This document shows positions 1 through 8,569 of a DNA stretch of 64,000 nt, piece after piece. Every line of letters begins with the position of its first letter. The first letter of the stretch is position 1. The position numbers and the translations under genes were made by a program. The notes under the pieces were generated by a model. It did not search any database. It saw only the letters and a list, made by a program, of their open reading frames with translations, and was not told where the DNA came from. Origin of the DNA: Alteromonadaceae bacterium (GTDB taxonomy: Bacteria > Pseudomonadota > Gammaproteobacteria > Enterobacterales > Alteromonadaceae); contig WKFJ01000006.1 of NCBI GenBank assembly GCA_014872785.1, forward strand, positions 1 through 64,000, read 5' to 3'.

Positions 1-3000
1 CAAACGCTATTGGCATCCAATGATTCCTCAGCAGGAGAAAACAGCACTACCATCGGTGATATTGACAACGATGGCCGTGCCGATTTTGCGGTTTGGCGAA
101 TAGACGACTTCACTTTTTACACCAAATCATCCGACTCACTCGCCTTGGTTCACCGCGAATCCATGGGAACCGCCGTACATGAAGTCCCTCTGATAGGAGA
201 TATTGACGGCAATGGCGTTCAAGATTTAGTGACCTGGAACCCCGAAACCGGCGTATGGAGTGTGACTTACGACGATGGCGCAAGCGGTAGTTTCACACTA
301 GGTGAAAATGGTGATTTTCCATTTTTGGCAGATAGAGACGGTGATGGAAAAGATGACCTTATCGTTAGACGACCTTCAGAAGGAAATTGGTACTTTCTTG
401 CTTCCGCTCAAAGCCATACATCCGAATCTTTCACATTTGGCGATCAAACCACAGACATACCCGCGTTAGGATTCTACGATGATGATGAGATAGTTGATTT
501 TGCTATATGGCGAGACGGACAATTTAACGTGCTCTTTTCATCAAATGAACAAACAAGCACACATGAGCTTGGTACCGACGGTGATATCGTTGTCCCTGCT
601 GATTACGATGGTGACGGCATAACCGACTTTGCAACGTGGACACCAAACTCGGGTACATGGAACATTGATTTTTCTGCTGGCGGCTCTCTTAGCCAAGTAT
701 TTGGAGAACAATCTACAGACATTCCTGTACCTGCCGATTATGACGGTGATGGACGAGCAGATTTGGCGGTGCGTCGCCCAGCCGACTTTGCGTTTATTTA
801 TTCAAGTAGTGAATCCGGCGAGACCGTTACTGAAGTCTTTGGCAAACGAGAGACGGATATTCCAGCACTTGCTGCATGGCAAGGTAAACAGTCTTTATTA
901 CAAGAAGTCGAAAGTTCAGACCCGGAGCCAGATCCAGAGCCGACTGATACAGCAACTTACTACGTTGAAAATGTATCGGACTCGGTTGTGCAAGGCCGCT
1001 GTGTTGCCTGTCACGTTTCTGGCGGCGTTGCTGATGGCTCAGCTCGTCTTATCTTTTCGTCCAGTTCCGAGTCTGGCTATCAAGAAGCCAATCAACAAGC
1101 GATTGCCGACTTCTTGGCATTGGATGGCGTTGATACAGCCTATCTTTTGAGTAAAGCCAGCGGTGGTCAAGGGCATGCCGGCGGGACACAACTACCGGTG
1201 GGAAGCGACGAATATACTGCATTTGAAACCTATCTAAATTTACTTACCGAGAACGACGGAAACGATAACAATCCGGTGACCACCGACTTTTGGGTTGATA
1301 CTACATTGTTATCTTTAGATGACACCTATCGCAGAGCATCGATATTATTAACCGGTGTAACTCCATCAATTGCCTCGTTAGACGCGATGGCCAATAGCAA
1401 CGACACCCAATTGCGAGCTTCTTTGATATCAATGATGCAAGGCTCAGGGTTTCACGATTTTCTGCTACGCGGCGCAAACGACCGACTACTGACTGATAAA
1501 TGGATAGATCGCTGGCCTGATGTGATTGACCCTGCCTTCCCACGTTTTCCTGCGGCCACTCGATTGCAGTATGACATGGCGGTCGAATCTAACGGTCAAG
1601 GAGATGATTTCTGGTTGTGGTTCGAAGCATATCGTATCGGATTTGCCAGAGCCCCCGTCGAATTAATTGCTTACATTGTGGAAAACGATCGCCCTTACAC
1701 TGAAGTAGTAACAGCGGATTACACCATGCTAAACCGCTACACCAATCAAGGTTTTCGCGGCAATGCCGAATTTAATGACAACGACCCGATTTCTTTATTC
1801 AAACCGGGACAAATACAAGGGTACATGTTAACTGACGAGGGGTTTGAATCTGAATGGGAAGAAGGCTTTGGTTTAAACATCATCTCTGAAGGAACCAATA
1901 TGACATGGCCTCATTCAGGTATTTTGAATGAAACCGCCTGGCTCAATCGATATCCATCCACTGCAACTAACCGCAATCGCGCGAGATCGCGTTGGACCTA
2001 TTACCACTTCCTCGATTTTGACATTGAAAAATCAGCGCAGCGTACCCAGGATGCAGATGCGTTGATGGACACCAACAATCCAACAATGAACAATTCAAAT
2101 TGTACCGTTTGTCATCAAACGCTTGACCCGATTGCTGGTGCCTATCAGGACTATGGCGATGCCGGCGGCTATCGCGATAGTTGGGGTGGTATGGATGCAT
2201 TGCCGGGAGAATACAAATACGCTGATGATTCCCCTTATGAGTGGGGAGATACCTGGTACAGAGACATGCGAACGCCTGGATTTGAGGGACAAGAACCGGC
2301 GCAAGGTGAAGACTCTCTGCAATGGTTGGGACAACAGATTGCCAGCGATCCGAGATTCGCGCGTTCAGTGGTCAAATTTTGGTGGCACAGCTTGATGGGG
2401 CAAGAGCCATTGTCGGCACCTCAGGAGACGTCTGATGCTAATTATCAAACTCAGCTTGCCGCTTTTACCGCACAAAGCGTGTTTATCAATGAAGTAGCTA
2501 CCAGTTTATCGACACACTGGAATTTAAAACACACACTTGCCGATTTAATCCTCAGCCCTTGGTTTAGAGCCTACCAAACTCAAAATGAAGAACTGGCGAG
2601 CGTTGATTTTGGTACGGAAAGACTGCTAACACCTGAGGAACTCAAGGCAAAAACAGAAAATTTGACAGGTTTTGTTTGGGGTTACTACGTTGCGGACTGG
2701 GGGCATAATCGCGAATACAATGCGCTAGAGGATGATTACAACATTTTATACGGCGGCATTGACTCTGACGGAATCACTAAACGTACTGGTGATATGACAT
2801 CGGTAATGTCTCAAGTAGCGCAAACCCACGCCGTGGAGGCATCATGCCCAATCGTTATAAGAGAGTTTAATGTCGATACTTCTGAAAGGTATTTATTCAC
2901 ACTTGTCAATAAAGATACTACACCAGATACGACCTCGGGCGAACAAGCGATTCGTGAGCAAATAGTGTTACTGCACCGTCAATTGCTTGGCCAGAAGGTA

Positions 3001-3246
3001 ACCGCGAGCTCTCCTGAGGTGGAAGCCACCTACCAGCTTTTTGTCGAGTCAAGAAATGCGAAAATCGCGCGCGGCGTATGGGGTGGAATTTGGGAAGATG
3101 GTGTTGAATGCAATGCCGACTTCGACCCATATGAAACAGACGAACAAGAAGGTTGGGAAGCAGGCATCGATGAAGACTTTACCATGTCAGCCTGGCGAGT
3201 CGTCATGATTTATCTAATGCTAGATTACAGCTACTTACACGAGTAA
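1..3246 (+). CDS. FG-GAP repeat / c-type heme DUF1592-DUF1588-like exported protein (5' partial)
   Basis: The reading frame is open from base 1, so the true start lies upstream. The first ~290 residues are about six FG-GAP/VCBS-type repeats with calcium-loop motifs such as DYDGDGRAD and TDIPVPADYDGDG. An acidic Pro/Glu linker (PEPDPEP) follows, then a c-type heme motif CVACH (bases 1000-1014). The remainder resembles the planctomycete-type DUF1592/DUF1588 cytochrome proteins, with a second motif CTVCH (2101-2115) in the context CHQTLDPIAG that is typical of DUF1588. It is probably exported and heme-loaded, but the substrate is unknown. The DUF1501 gene follows after 13 bases, and such pairs are common in marine bacteria. 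The same FG-GAP repeat type recurs in the metalloprotease at 33671-36748. Family assignment is fairly sure; function is not. Confidence 0.82.
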   Translation, partial: QTLLASNDSSAGENSTTIGDIDNDGRADFAVWRIDDFTFYTKSSDSLALVHRESMGTAVHEVPLIGDIDGNGVQDLVTWNPETGVWSVTYDDGASGSFTLGENGDFPFLADRDGDGKDDLIVRRPSEGNWYFLASAQSHTSESFTFGDQTTDIPALGFYDDDEIVDFAIWRDGQFNVLFSSNEQTSTHELGTDGDIVVPADYDGDGITDFATWTPNSGTWNIDFSAGGSLSQVFGEQSTDIPVPADYDGDGRADLAVRRPADFAFIYSSSESGETVTEVFGKRETDIPALAAWQGKQSLLQEVESSDPEPDPEPTDTATYYVENVSDSVVQGRCVACHVSGGVADGSARLIFSSSSESGYQEANQQAIADFLALDGVDTAYLLSKASGGQGHAGGTQLPVGSDEYTAFETYLNLLTENDGNDNNPVTTDFWVDTTLLSLDDTYRRASILLTGVTPSIASLDAMANSNDTQLRASLISMMQGSGFHDFLLRGANDRLLTDKWIDRWPDVIDPAFPRFPAATRLQYDMAVESNGQGDDFWLWFEAYRIGFARAPVELIAYIVENDRPYTEVVTADYTMLNRYTNQGFRGNAEFNDNDPISLFKPGQIQGYMLTDEGFESEWEEGFGLNIISEGTNMTWPHSGILNETAWLNRYPSTATNRNRARSRWTYYHFLDFDIEKSAQRTQDADALMDTNNPTMNNSNCTVCHQTLDPIAGAYQDYGDAGGYRDSWGGMDALPGEYKYADDSPYEWGDTWYRDMRTPGFEGQEPAQGEDSLQWLGQQIASDPRFARSVVKFWWHSLMGQEPLSAPQETSDANYQTQLAAFTAQSVFINEVATSLSTHWNLKHTLADLILSPWFRAYQTQNEELASVDFGTERLLTPEELKAKTENLTGFVWGYYVADWGHNREYNALEDDYNILYGGIDSDGITKRTGDMTSVMSQVAQTHAVEASCPIVIREFNVDTSERYLFTLVNKDTTPDTTSGEQAIREQIVLLHRQLLGQKVTASSPEVEATYQLFVESRNAKIARGVWGGIWEDGVECNADFDPYETDEQEGWEAGIDEDFTMSAWRVVMIYLMLDYSYLHE

Positions 3247-3259
3247 TAGGAGATAACCA

Positions 3260-4543
3260 ATGGATAGACGAAATTTTATCAAAGCCGCAGGTATCTCCTC
3301 TTTAGTCAGTACGCTACCCGCGAGCTTTCAATTGTACGCTGCCCCAGAAGATTACACAGGCAAATTTCTGATTAACGTTCAAGCCGAGGGTGGGTGGGAT
3401 GTCACCTCTTTTTGCGACCCTAAGACTAATACGGCGGGTGAACCTGAAATAAATCATTGGGCGCGTAATGCAGAAATACAGCAGGCTGGTAATTTACTCT
3501 ACGCTCCCTTCGCCGCAAATGCTGCTTTTTTTGACAAGTACTACCGAGATATATTGATCATTAACGGTGTAGACGCTCAAACAAATTCGCATACAGCAGG
3601 TGTTATTCACAATATGAGTGGTCGCATCTCAGAAGGCTTTCCTTCGCTTACCGCCTTATTTGCCGCACAAAATGGCACGCAAATGCCGATTGCTTTGATT
3701 AACAACGGTGGTTTTAGCGATACGGGCGGACTAACTCGTTACACGAGAATAGAAAGCATCAATGAGCTGGGCAATATCATCTATCCCAATGTGCCTCGTT
3801 GGGCGCCAGACTCCAATTGGGTTCATACTAGTGATTGGCAGAGGATCCAAAATGCTAGAGACGAACGACTAGCGTCTTTAAATAGCGAGGCGAACTTGAC
3901 CGCTCGCCAATTGCGCAACAGGCAAAATTATCGCTCTTCTATTGATAACGCTGGCATATTAAGTGACTTTGCCAGCGCATTTAGAAACGAAGACAATATC
4001 CAAGGAGCCGTTGAATCGGGGAACTTCTACTCTACTTTCAGGCGTCAAATCCAAACCGCCCTACTCGCAATGTCTTCAGGTGTTACGGTGGCGGCTGACT
4101 TGCTGCATTGGGGTTTCGATACACACGAAAACCACGATAACGACCACAACTGGTTATTGACCGAGTTGACAGGTGCCTTAGATTATTTATGGACTTACGC
4201 AGAACAGTTAGGTGTCGCTGATAGACTGGTTGTGGTAGTCAGTTCAGATTTCGGTCGTACTAACTTCTACAACGAAATTAATGGCAAAGACCACTGGCCT
4301 ATTGGCAGTTATATGGTGATGGAACGAAATCAATCTTATACAAACCGCAGTATTGGGCTTACCGATGAAATTCACAACACCGTCGCCATTAACCCAAATA
4401 CACATCAAGCTGATAGCAGTGGTTCTTATATTTTCCCCATGCACGTTATGCATGAATTGAGGCAGTATCTGCAGGTGGACAGTCTGGCAACTGACAATAG
4501 CTTTTCTCTGAATCCGCCTGAAACGTTTGGCTTTTTTAGCTAA
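3260..4543 (+). CDS. DUF1501 family protein, Tat-type signal
   Basis: A 427-residue protein beginning with a twin-arginine-like signal (RRNFIK followed by a short hydrophobic stretch, probable cleavage near LYA-APE). The C-terminal part carries the DUF1501 hallmark SSDFGRT followed by GKDHWP, related to the alkaline-phosphatase/sulfatase fold. The ATG is preceded by a strong ribosome site (AGGAG, 3248-3252). It forms a pair with the upstream c-heme DUF1592/1588-like gene. Proteins of this family are usually encoded next to such heme proteins, and their biochemical role is unknown. Export by Tat would suggest folding or cofactor loading in the cytoplasm before secretion; that is inference. Confidence 0.85.
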   Translation: MDRRNFIKAAGISSLVSTLPASFQLYAAPEDYTGKFLINVQAEGGWDVTSFCDPKTNTAGEPEINHWARNAEIQQAGNLLYAPFAANAAFFDKYYRDILIINGVDAQTNSHTAGVIHNMSGRISEGFPSLTALFAAQNGTQMPIALINNGGFSDTGGLTRYTRIESINELGNIIYPNVPRWAPDSNWVHTSDWQRIQNARDERLASLNSEANLTARQLRNRQNYRSSIDNAGILSDFASAFRNEDNIQGAVESGNFYSTFRRQIQTALLAMSSGVTVAADLLHWGFDTHENHDNDHNWLLTELTGALDYLWTYAEQLGVADRLVVVVSSDFGRTNFYNEINGKDHWPIGSYMVMERNQSYTNRSIGLTDEIHNTVAINPNTHQADSSGSYIFPMHVMHELRQYLQVDSLATDNSFSLNPPETFGFFS

Positions 4544-4564
4544 ACATTAAAGACAAGGAAGCTT

Positions 4565-5191
4565 ATGAAAGTGAGGAGATACTCACAAAAAACCTTAAGC
4601 TTTGGGGCATTGTCACTTCTAGTTCTACTGTCGTGCAAGCCTGTGCCCGAATCTGTAGCTGTAGTTGAGGTGATTGATGGCGATAGCATAGTTGTTGCGA
4701 TGCCAAATGGTGGTCATCAACATATTGAACTTCCTTACATCGATGCACCAGAATTAGAACAACCTTTTGGTAGAGAAGCTAAGCAGGCACTCAGTAATTT
4801 AGTCGCCTCACAAACAATAACTTTAAATGCAAAAACTAAACTGCCAGAGGTAAGTTCGTTCAGTTTGACAATGTTGCAAAGCGGGCACGCATGGCTGAGA
4901 ACCGATACATCGTTTAAAGATACCGAAACAACCTTGAGGTTTAACGACGCTGTTCAGCAAGCACAAATCAATAAAGTAGGTTTATGGCAATTGGATCCGG
5001 CACTACAAATTGCACCGTGGCAATGGCGTAACCAATCAACTCAGCGAAGTACTACCGCACTGGAGCAGCAAAACAGAATTCGCGAAATTAAGCAGCGAGA
5101 GGCAAAAAAATCAGCTAAGTTAATGGAACAAGTGGCTGCACAGAAAGCCAAGCAAGCAACACAAGACACTAAAACGCCGCTCAAACTATAG
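4565..5191 (+). CDS. Degenerate staphylococcal-nuclease-like (SNase) lipoprotein
   Basis: A 208-residue lipoprotein: signal peptide ending in lipobox LLSC, then an SNase/TNase-like domain recognised by VIDGDS and IDAPELEQPFG, and a C-terminal Lys/Gln/Ala-rich coiled tail (~170-208). The domain appears catalytically crippled. The Arg normally found in the 'vRL..IDAPE' strand is Glu (HIELPYIDAPE). The segment that normally holds the 'DrYGR' motif is missing, because LNAKTK runs almost directly into FSLTMLQSGHAWL. Only the Glu of APE remains of the three classical active-site residues. RBS AAGGAAG precedes the ATG. It sits in the 3260-8241 gene run, so a binding or structural role in the envelope is likelier than nuclease activity. 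Confidence 0.75.
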   Translation: MKVRRYSQKTLSFGALSLLVLLSCKPVPESVAVVEVIDGDSIVVAMPNGGHQHIELPYIDAPELEQPFGREAKQALSNLVASQTITLNAKTKLPEVSSFSLTMLQSGHAWLRTDTSFKDTETTLRFNDAVQQAQINKVGLWQLDPALQIAPWQWRNQSTQRSTTALEQQNRIREIKQREAKKSAKLMEQVAAQKAKQATQDTKTPLKL

Positions 5192-5200
5192 GACGAGAAT

Positions 5201-5680
5201 ATGATCGCACGAGCCCTATTCATCTTTAGCGTATTACTAATAAGTCCAACAACATTAGCAACAACACTTCCTAAAGTTGAGCTTGTGCACTTCGAAAACC
5301 AAACCAAAATAAGTACTGAAGACTTAAAAGGAAAAGTGCTTTATTTAGACTTTTGGGCGTCGTGGTGCAAACCCTGTCGTAAATCGTTCCCGTTTATGAA
5401 CCAATTACACACTGACTACCAAGGAAAAGACTTTGCGGTCGTAGCAATTAACATGGACGAATTTCCAGACGATGCAAAAACTTTCCTTAGCCAACTTCCC
5501 GCACAATTCGACGTATTTACCGAACCGGGAAATACGCTAGCTGAACAGCTTGAAGTCCCTGGCTTACCGGTCGCTTATATTATTGATAAAAAAGGTAATA
5601 TTGCCGCTCGGCACATAGGTTTTAACGACCGCAAAAAACAAAAAAAAATCAAACAAATTAATTATCTCTTGGAGCAATAA
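5201..5680 (+). CDS. TlpA/ResA-like periplasmic thioredoxin-fold protein
   Basis: A 159-residue protein with an N-terminal signal peptide and a thioredoxin domain. The redox motif WASWCKPC is followed by conserved helix residues (RKSFPFMNQL), and the cis-proline segment is GLPVAYI. These are the features of TlpA/ResA-type periplasmic disulfide reductases and thiol exchangers that serve cytochrome c maturation or Cys-rich partners. It ends in TAATG, overlapping the start of the DUF4266 lipoprotein by one base, so the two are translationally coupled. The neighbour's C-terminal Cys pair (GCGCN) is an obvious candidate substrate; this is inference. Confidence 0.9.
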   Translation: MIARALFIFSVLLISPTTLATTLPKVELVHFENQTKISTEDLKGKVLYLDFWASWCKPCRKSFPFMNQLHTDYQGKDFAVVAINMDEFPDDAKTFLSQLPAQFDVFTEPGNTLAEQLEVPGLPVAYIIDKKGNIAARHIGFNDRKKQKKIKQINYLLEQ

Positions 5681-5886
5681 TGAAACGCTTATTAACACTC
5701 GCAATGTGTCTGTGTTTGACTGCATGTGCATCGGTCAAACCTTGGGAGCGCGGGCGCTTCGCCAAACAAGAAATGAATTTCGAACCTGATGCTATGCAAG
5801 CAGCATTCGAACGACATGTATATTTCAGTAAAGAAGCGTCATCAGGTGGCACCAGTAATTCTGGTGGTGGCTGTGGGTGCAACTAA
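5680..5886 (+). CDS. DUF4266 small lipoprotein with C-terminal GGGCGCN
   Basis: A 68-residue protein: signal peptide with lipobox LTAC, then a conserved PWERGRFAKQ segment, and a glycine-rich C-terminus ending GGGCGCN. This matches my recollection of the DUF4266 family, in which the CGC tail is conserved. Its start codon overlaps the stop of the thioredoxin gene and its RBS (GGAG) lies inside that gene. It is followed after 22 bases by the DUF3570 barrel. It is probably anchored in the envelope through the N-terminal lipid with the two terminal cysteines exposed. Function is unknown; association with DUF3570, TlpA-like and ApbE genes suggests a redox or cofactor-related role. Confidence 0.85.
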   Translation: MKRLLTLAMCLCLTACASVKPWERGRFAKQEMNFEPDAMQAAFERHVYFSKEASSGGTSNSGGGCGCN

Positions 5887-5908
5887 AGCACAACGCAAGG
5901 AATTATTA

Positions 5909-7117
5909 ATGACGCAAACACAGCAGAAAACTCATAAAGGTGCGGCTCACAATACCCTACTGGCGTTGACCGCAGCAGCAACAGCACTTCCTGGAATTAA
6001 TGCCAATGCTCAGCAAATAGCAGAAGACTTTCAATTTGGTGTCAGACACCACATTTACGAAGAAGATGCCAATGCAGCAGATAAAACACTGACGCCGGTT
6101 TTAGACAGGTACGATATAGATGTGAATCAATTTCGTTTAGTCGCACCCATTAATGACGCTTTGCAACTCAATGTAGATTATCAGCACGAAACCATGTCCG
6201 GCGCATCTCCTTGGTACACATTTCAGCTTCCAGGAGAAGCCCCAAAACAAGTCATGAGTGGAGCCTCTATTGAGGACACCCGTATCGATCTATCAGCAGC
6301 CGTTAAATATGCCTGGGATCGCAAAAGCATTACCGTGGGTGTAGCAACATCCGAGGAAGACGACTATGACTCCCTAAGCGGTTCAATTGGGTTTAGCCTT
6401 GAATCAGCAGATAGATTAGCAACTTATAGCATTTCTGCGGATATGAGTAATGACGATATCAATCCAGTCGACGCTGATATCTTCACTACACGTCCTACTT
6501 CTGAGCAATCAAAACGTTCTTCTTCTTATTTGTTTAGCTATAGCCAAATTTTAAATAAAGAAGCAGTAGTTAAAGTCAGTATTGGGCACAGCCGTAAATC
6601 AGGTTATTTGTCAGACCCATACAAACTTGTCTTTGTTAATAACAACTTAATAGCCGATAATCGCCCAGATAGCAGGAATGCCAATACACTTGCAGCACAG
6701 CTGCGCTATTTCTCGGACAAACTAGATGGTGCAGCGCATGCTGATGTGAGGTTGTACGACGATGACTGGGGGATCCGCTCAGTCACCTATGATTTTGCCT
6801 GGTACCAAAATCTAGGTAACGGCTTCCAGTTAAAGCCTTCATTGCGTTTGTATAGCCAAACCGCCGCCGATTTCTATCAAACTTATTACACGCAAGCCAG
6901 AGCCGATGGTATTTATTCAACAGATTATCGGTTATCGGAATATGGAGCTATCACTTATGGTGTCAAACTCAGCAAGTCTTTTGAGAGTTGGACGTTGCAT
7001 TTAACTGCGCAACACTACGAAAGTGGCGGCAATAAAGTGTTGGCTGACGCCGAGTTAGAAAACCCAGGACTACTGGACTTTCAGCTATTTAGTTTAGGTA
7101 TCGACTTTCGTTTTTAA
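5909..7117 (+). CDS. DUF3570 domain outer-membrane beta-barrel-like protein
   Basis: A 402-residue exported protein. I place the start at ATG 5909, which follows AAGGAATTATT and gives a sensible N-terminus with signal peptide (cleavage near ANAQ). The frame is open back to 5789, but that part overlaps the DUF4266 gene and lacks an RBS. Alternating beta-strand-like sequence and the terminal aromatic residue (LGIDFRF) indicate an outer-membrane barrel. Two short motifs, ETMSGASPW (S97-S100) and KQVMSGASIED (S117-S120), resemble the D-x-x-[ST]-G-A-[TS] sites to which ApbE enzymes attach FMN. The ApbE gene lies immediately downstream. A strong terminator-like hairpin follows at 7136-7161. Confidence 0.85.
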   Translation: MTQTQQKTHKGAAHNTLLALTAAATALPGINANAQQIAEDFQFGVRHHIYEEDANAADKTLTPVLDRYDIDVNQFRLVAPINDALQLNVDYQHETMSGASPWYTFQLPGEAPKQVMSGASIEDTRIDLSAAVKYAWDRKSITVGVATSEEDDYDSLSGSIGFSLESADRLATYSISADMSNDDINPVDADIFTTRPTSEQSKRSSSYLFSYSQILNKEAVVKVSIGHSRKSGYLSDPYKLVFVNNNLIADNRPDSRNANTLAAQLRYFSDKLDGAAHADVRLYDDDWGIRSVTYDFAWYQNLGNGFQLKPSLRLYSQTAADFYQTYYTQARADGIYSTDYRLSEYGAITYGVKLSKSFESWTLHLTAQHYESGGNKVLADAELENPGLLDFQLFSLGIDFRF

Positions 7118-7135
7118 CATTAGATTGTGAAGATT

Positions 7136-7161
7136 AAAACGCCACGTTTGTGGCGTTTTTT
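7136..7161 (+). terminator. Rho-independent terminator after DUF3570 gene
   Basis: A perfect 10-bp stem (AAAACGCCAC / GTGGCGTTTT) with a GTTT loop continues into a T run. It lies 19 bases after the DUF3570 stop codon and would separate that operon from the ApbE gene or only partially attenuate it. The stem also has an A run on the other side, so it could act in both directions. Confidence 0.9.
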
Positions 7162-7308
7162 ATTTATTAAGTATTCACTTCCTCAATAAAGCATTTAAAT
7201 AGTGTACTTTTGATTACCGTGGGTTACGATAATTTCCCGGATGTGTCTGATTTTAAGATACATTTTAAAACAATAAAACTCGTTAAAATCCGGGACGATA
7301 CACACAGT

Positions 7309-8241
7309 ATGCAACTGATCGAACATCAATTTACGGCGATGGGCTCTCCTTGCCGCCTCACTTTTTATAGTGAATCGCAAACCGATGCCAACAATATAAA
7401 ACGCGCCGCCGTCGAAGAGATGGAAAGATTAGAGGCCAAATTTTCTCGCTATCGAGACACCAGCTTACTCACTAAAATTAACAATGCGGCGGGCAGCGAC
7501 CAACGCTTCGAGTTAGATAACGAAACGTGGTTGTTGTTGCAATACGCTACCATTGCATACAAAGAGAGTGACGGCTTATTCGATGTTACCTCAGGCGTAC
7601 TCAGAAAAGCGTGGGATTTTAAACACCCTAAGTTACCAGACGCCACTTTACTCGAGTCTCTAAAAGCAAAAATCGGATTTCAAAACGTACCACTATCGAA
7701 GGACAGTTTTCACCTTCCTGTAGAAGGCATGCAAATGGACTTTGGCGGCATTGTCAAAGAATACGCAGCAGACGTACTGGCTAATTTTATGGCTCAGGTG
7801 GGTGTTAATCACGGTATGGTAGACTTAGCGGGAGATATCTGTGCCGTTGGGCCACATCCAGACGGTAAGCCATGGGACATAGGTATAAGTCACCCAGCCA
7901 ATCCAAGCCAGGCAATTGCTTACATTCCGCTGCACTCTGGCGGTCTGGCGAGCAGTGGTGACTATGCACGTTTTTTCGAACTAGATGGCAAGAAGTACTC
8001 ACATCTACTAAACCCGTTAACTGGGTGGCCCATTGAAGGGCTTGCAGGGGTCAGTGTTTGGGCCGAACAATGCATTGTTGCCGGTACTCTTGCCACAGTG
8101 ACAATGTTAAAAGGCTCCGAAGCAGGGAAAGAGTGGATCAAAAGCGTAGGCGCACCATTTGTGACAGTCGACCAAGATTTTAACGTCGAAACCATTGATG
8201 AAAACTGGGCGCATATTCCGGCGCAAACCGCGGTTGTTTAA
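7309..8241 (+). CDS. ApbE-family FAD:protein FMN transferase
   Basis: A 310-residue ApbE-type enzyme, which covalently attaches FMN from FAD to Ser/Thr of target proteins. Recognisable segments are FSRYRDTSLLTKIN, SDGLFDVTSGVLRKAWDF, MDFGGIVKEYAAD, VDLAGDICAVG, SGGLASSGDYARFF, HLLNPLTGWP and AGTLAT near the Mg/flavin site. I choose ATG 7309 because it matches the usual N-terminus (FTAMGSPC); the frame stays open upstream to a TTG at 7210 without an RBS. Neither start gives a signal peptide or lipobox, which is unusual because many bacterial ApbE proteins are periplasmic lipoproteins. The adjacent DUF3570 barrel contains possible target motifs. Family is certain; compartment and target are not. 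Confidence 0.92.
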   Translation: MQLIEHQFTAMGSPCRLTFYSESQTDANNIKRAAVEEMERLEAKFSRYRDTSLLTKINNAAGSDQRFELDNETWLLLQYATIAYKESDGLFDVTSGVLRKAWDFKHPKLPDATLLESLKAKIGFQNVPLSKDSFHLPVEGMQMDFGGIVKEYAADVLANFMAQVGVNHGMVDLAGDICAVGPHPDGKPWDIGISHPANPSQAIAYIPLHSGGLASSGDYARFFELDGKKYSHLLNPLTGWPIEGLAGVSVWAEQCIVAGTLATVTMLKGSEAGKEWIKSVGAPFVTVDQDFNVETIDENWAHIPAQTAVV

Positions 8242-8347
8242 TAGCTAGCGAAATATTTAAGCAATCAGGTGGAACTCGTACTGCGTACAAGACTCTTAAT
8301 GTCAGCAGACTCTTAACTTGAACGTCTAATCGCCAGCGCGAGGAATT

Positions 8348-8563
8348 ATGAAAACACTGTCCCTTACTTTCGCTTTGCTGATCCTGTCAGGTTGCTCTAG
8401 CAAACAACTTTACAATGCAGGGCAAGATATAAAGTGCCAAGAGTACGAACGCAAGCAAGATATCTACAGACAAAAGGAATGTGAAAAAGGTCGTTACGAA
8501 GACTATCGCGCGCAAAAAGATCAGCTAGAACAAGAATTAGATAGCCAGGTAGAGAAGCCCTAA
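8348..8563 (+). CDS. Small hypothetical lipoprotein
   Basis: A 71-residue protein with a clear signal peptide and lipobox (LILSGC-SSK), RBS GAGGAATT ahead of ATG. The mature part is highly charged, rich in Glu/Lys/Gln/Tyr, has two cysteines and is probably helical. I do not recognise a family. It sits alone between the ApbE gene and the convergent MbnH gene, whose stop lies 6 bases away. Two 10-bp direct repeats (AGACTCTTAA, 8290-8299 and 8307-8316, 17-base period) lie in its upstream region. Confidence 0.75.
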   Translation: MKTLSLTFALLILSGCSSKQLYNAGQDIKCQEYERKQDIYRQKECEKGRYEDYRAQKDQLEQELDSQVEKP

Positions 8564-8569
8564 ATGTAG

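Noticed and set aside
5789..5908. A longer N-terminus for the DUF3570 protein
   Set aside because: It overlaps the DUF4266 gene, has no RBS and destroys the signal peptide; ATG 5909 with AAGGA is better.
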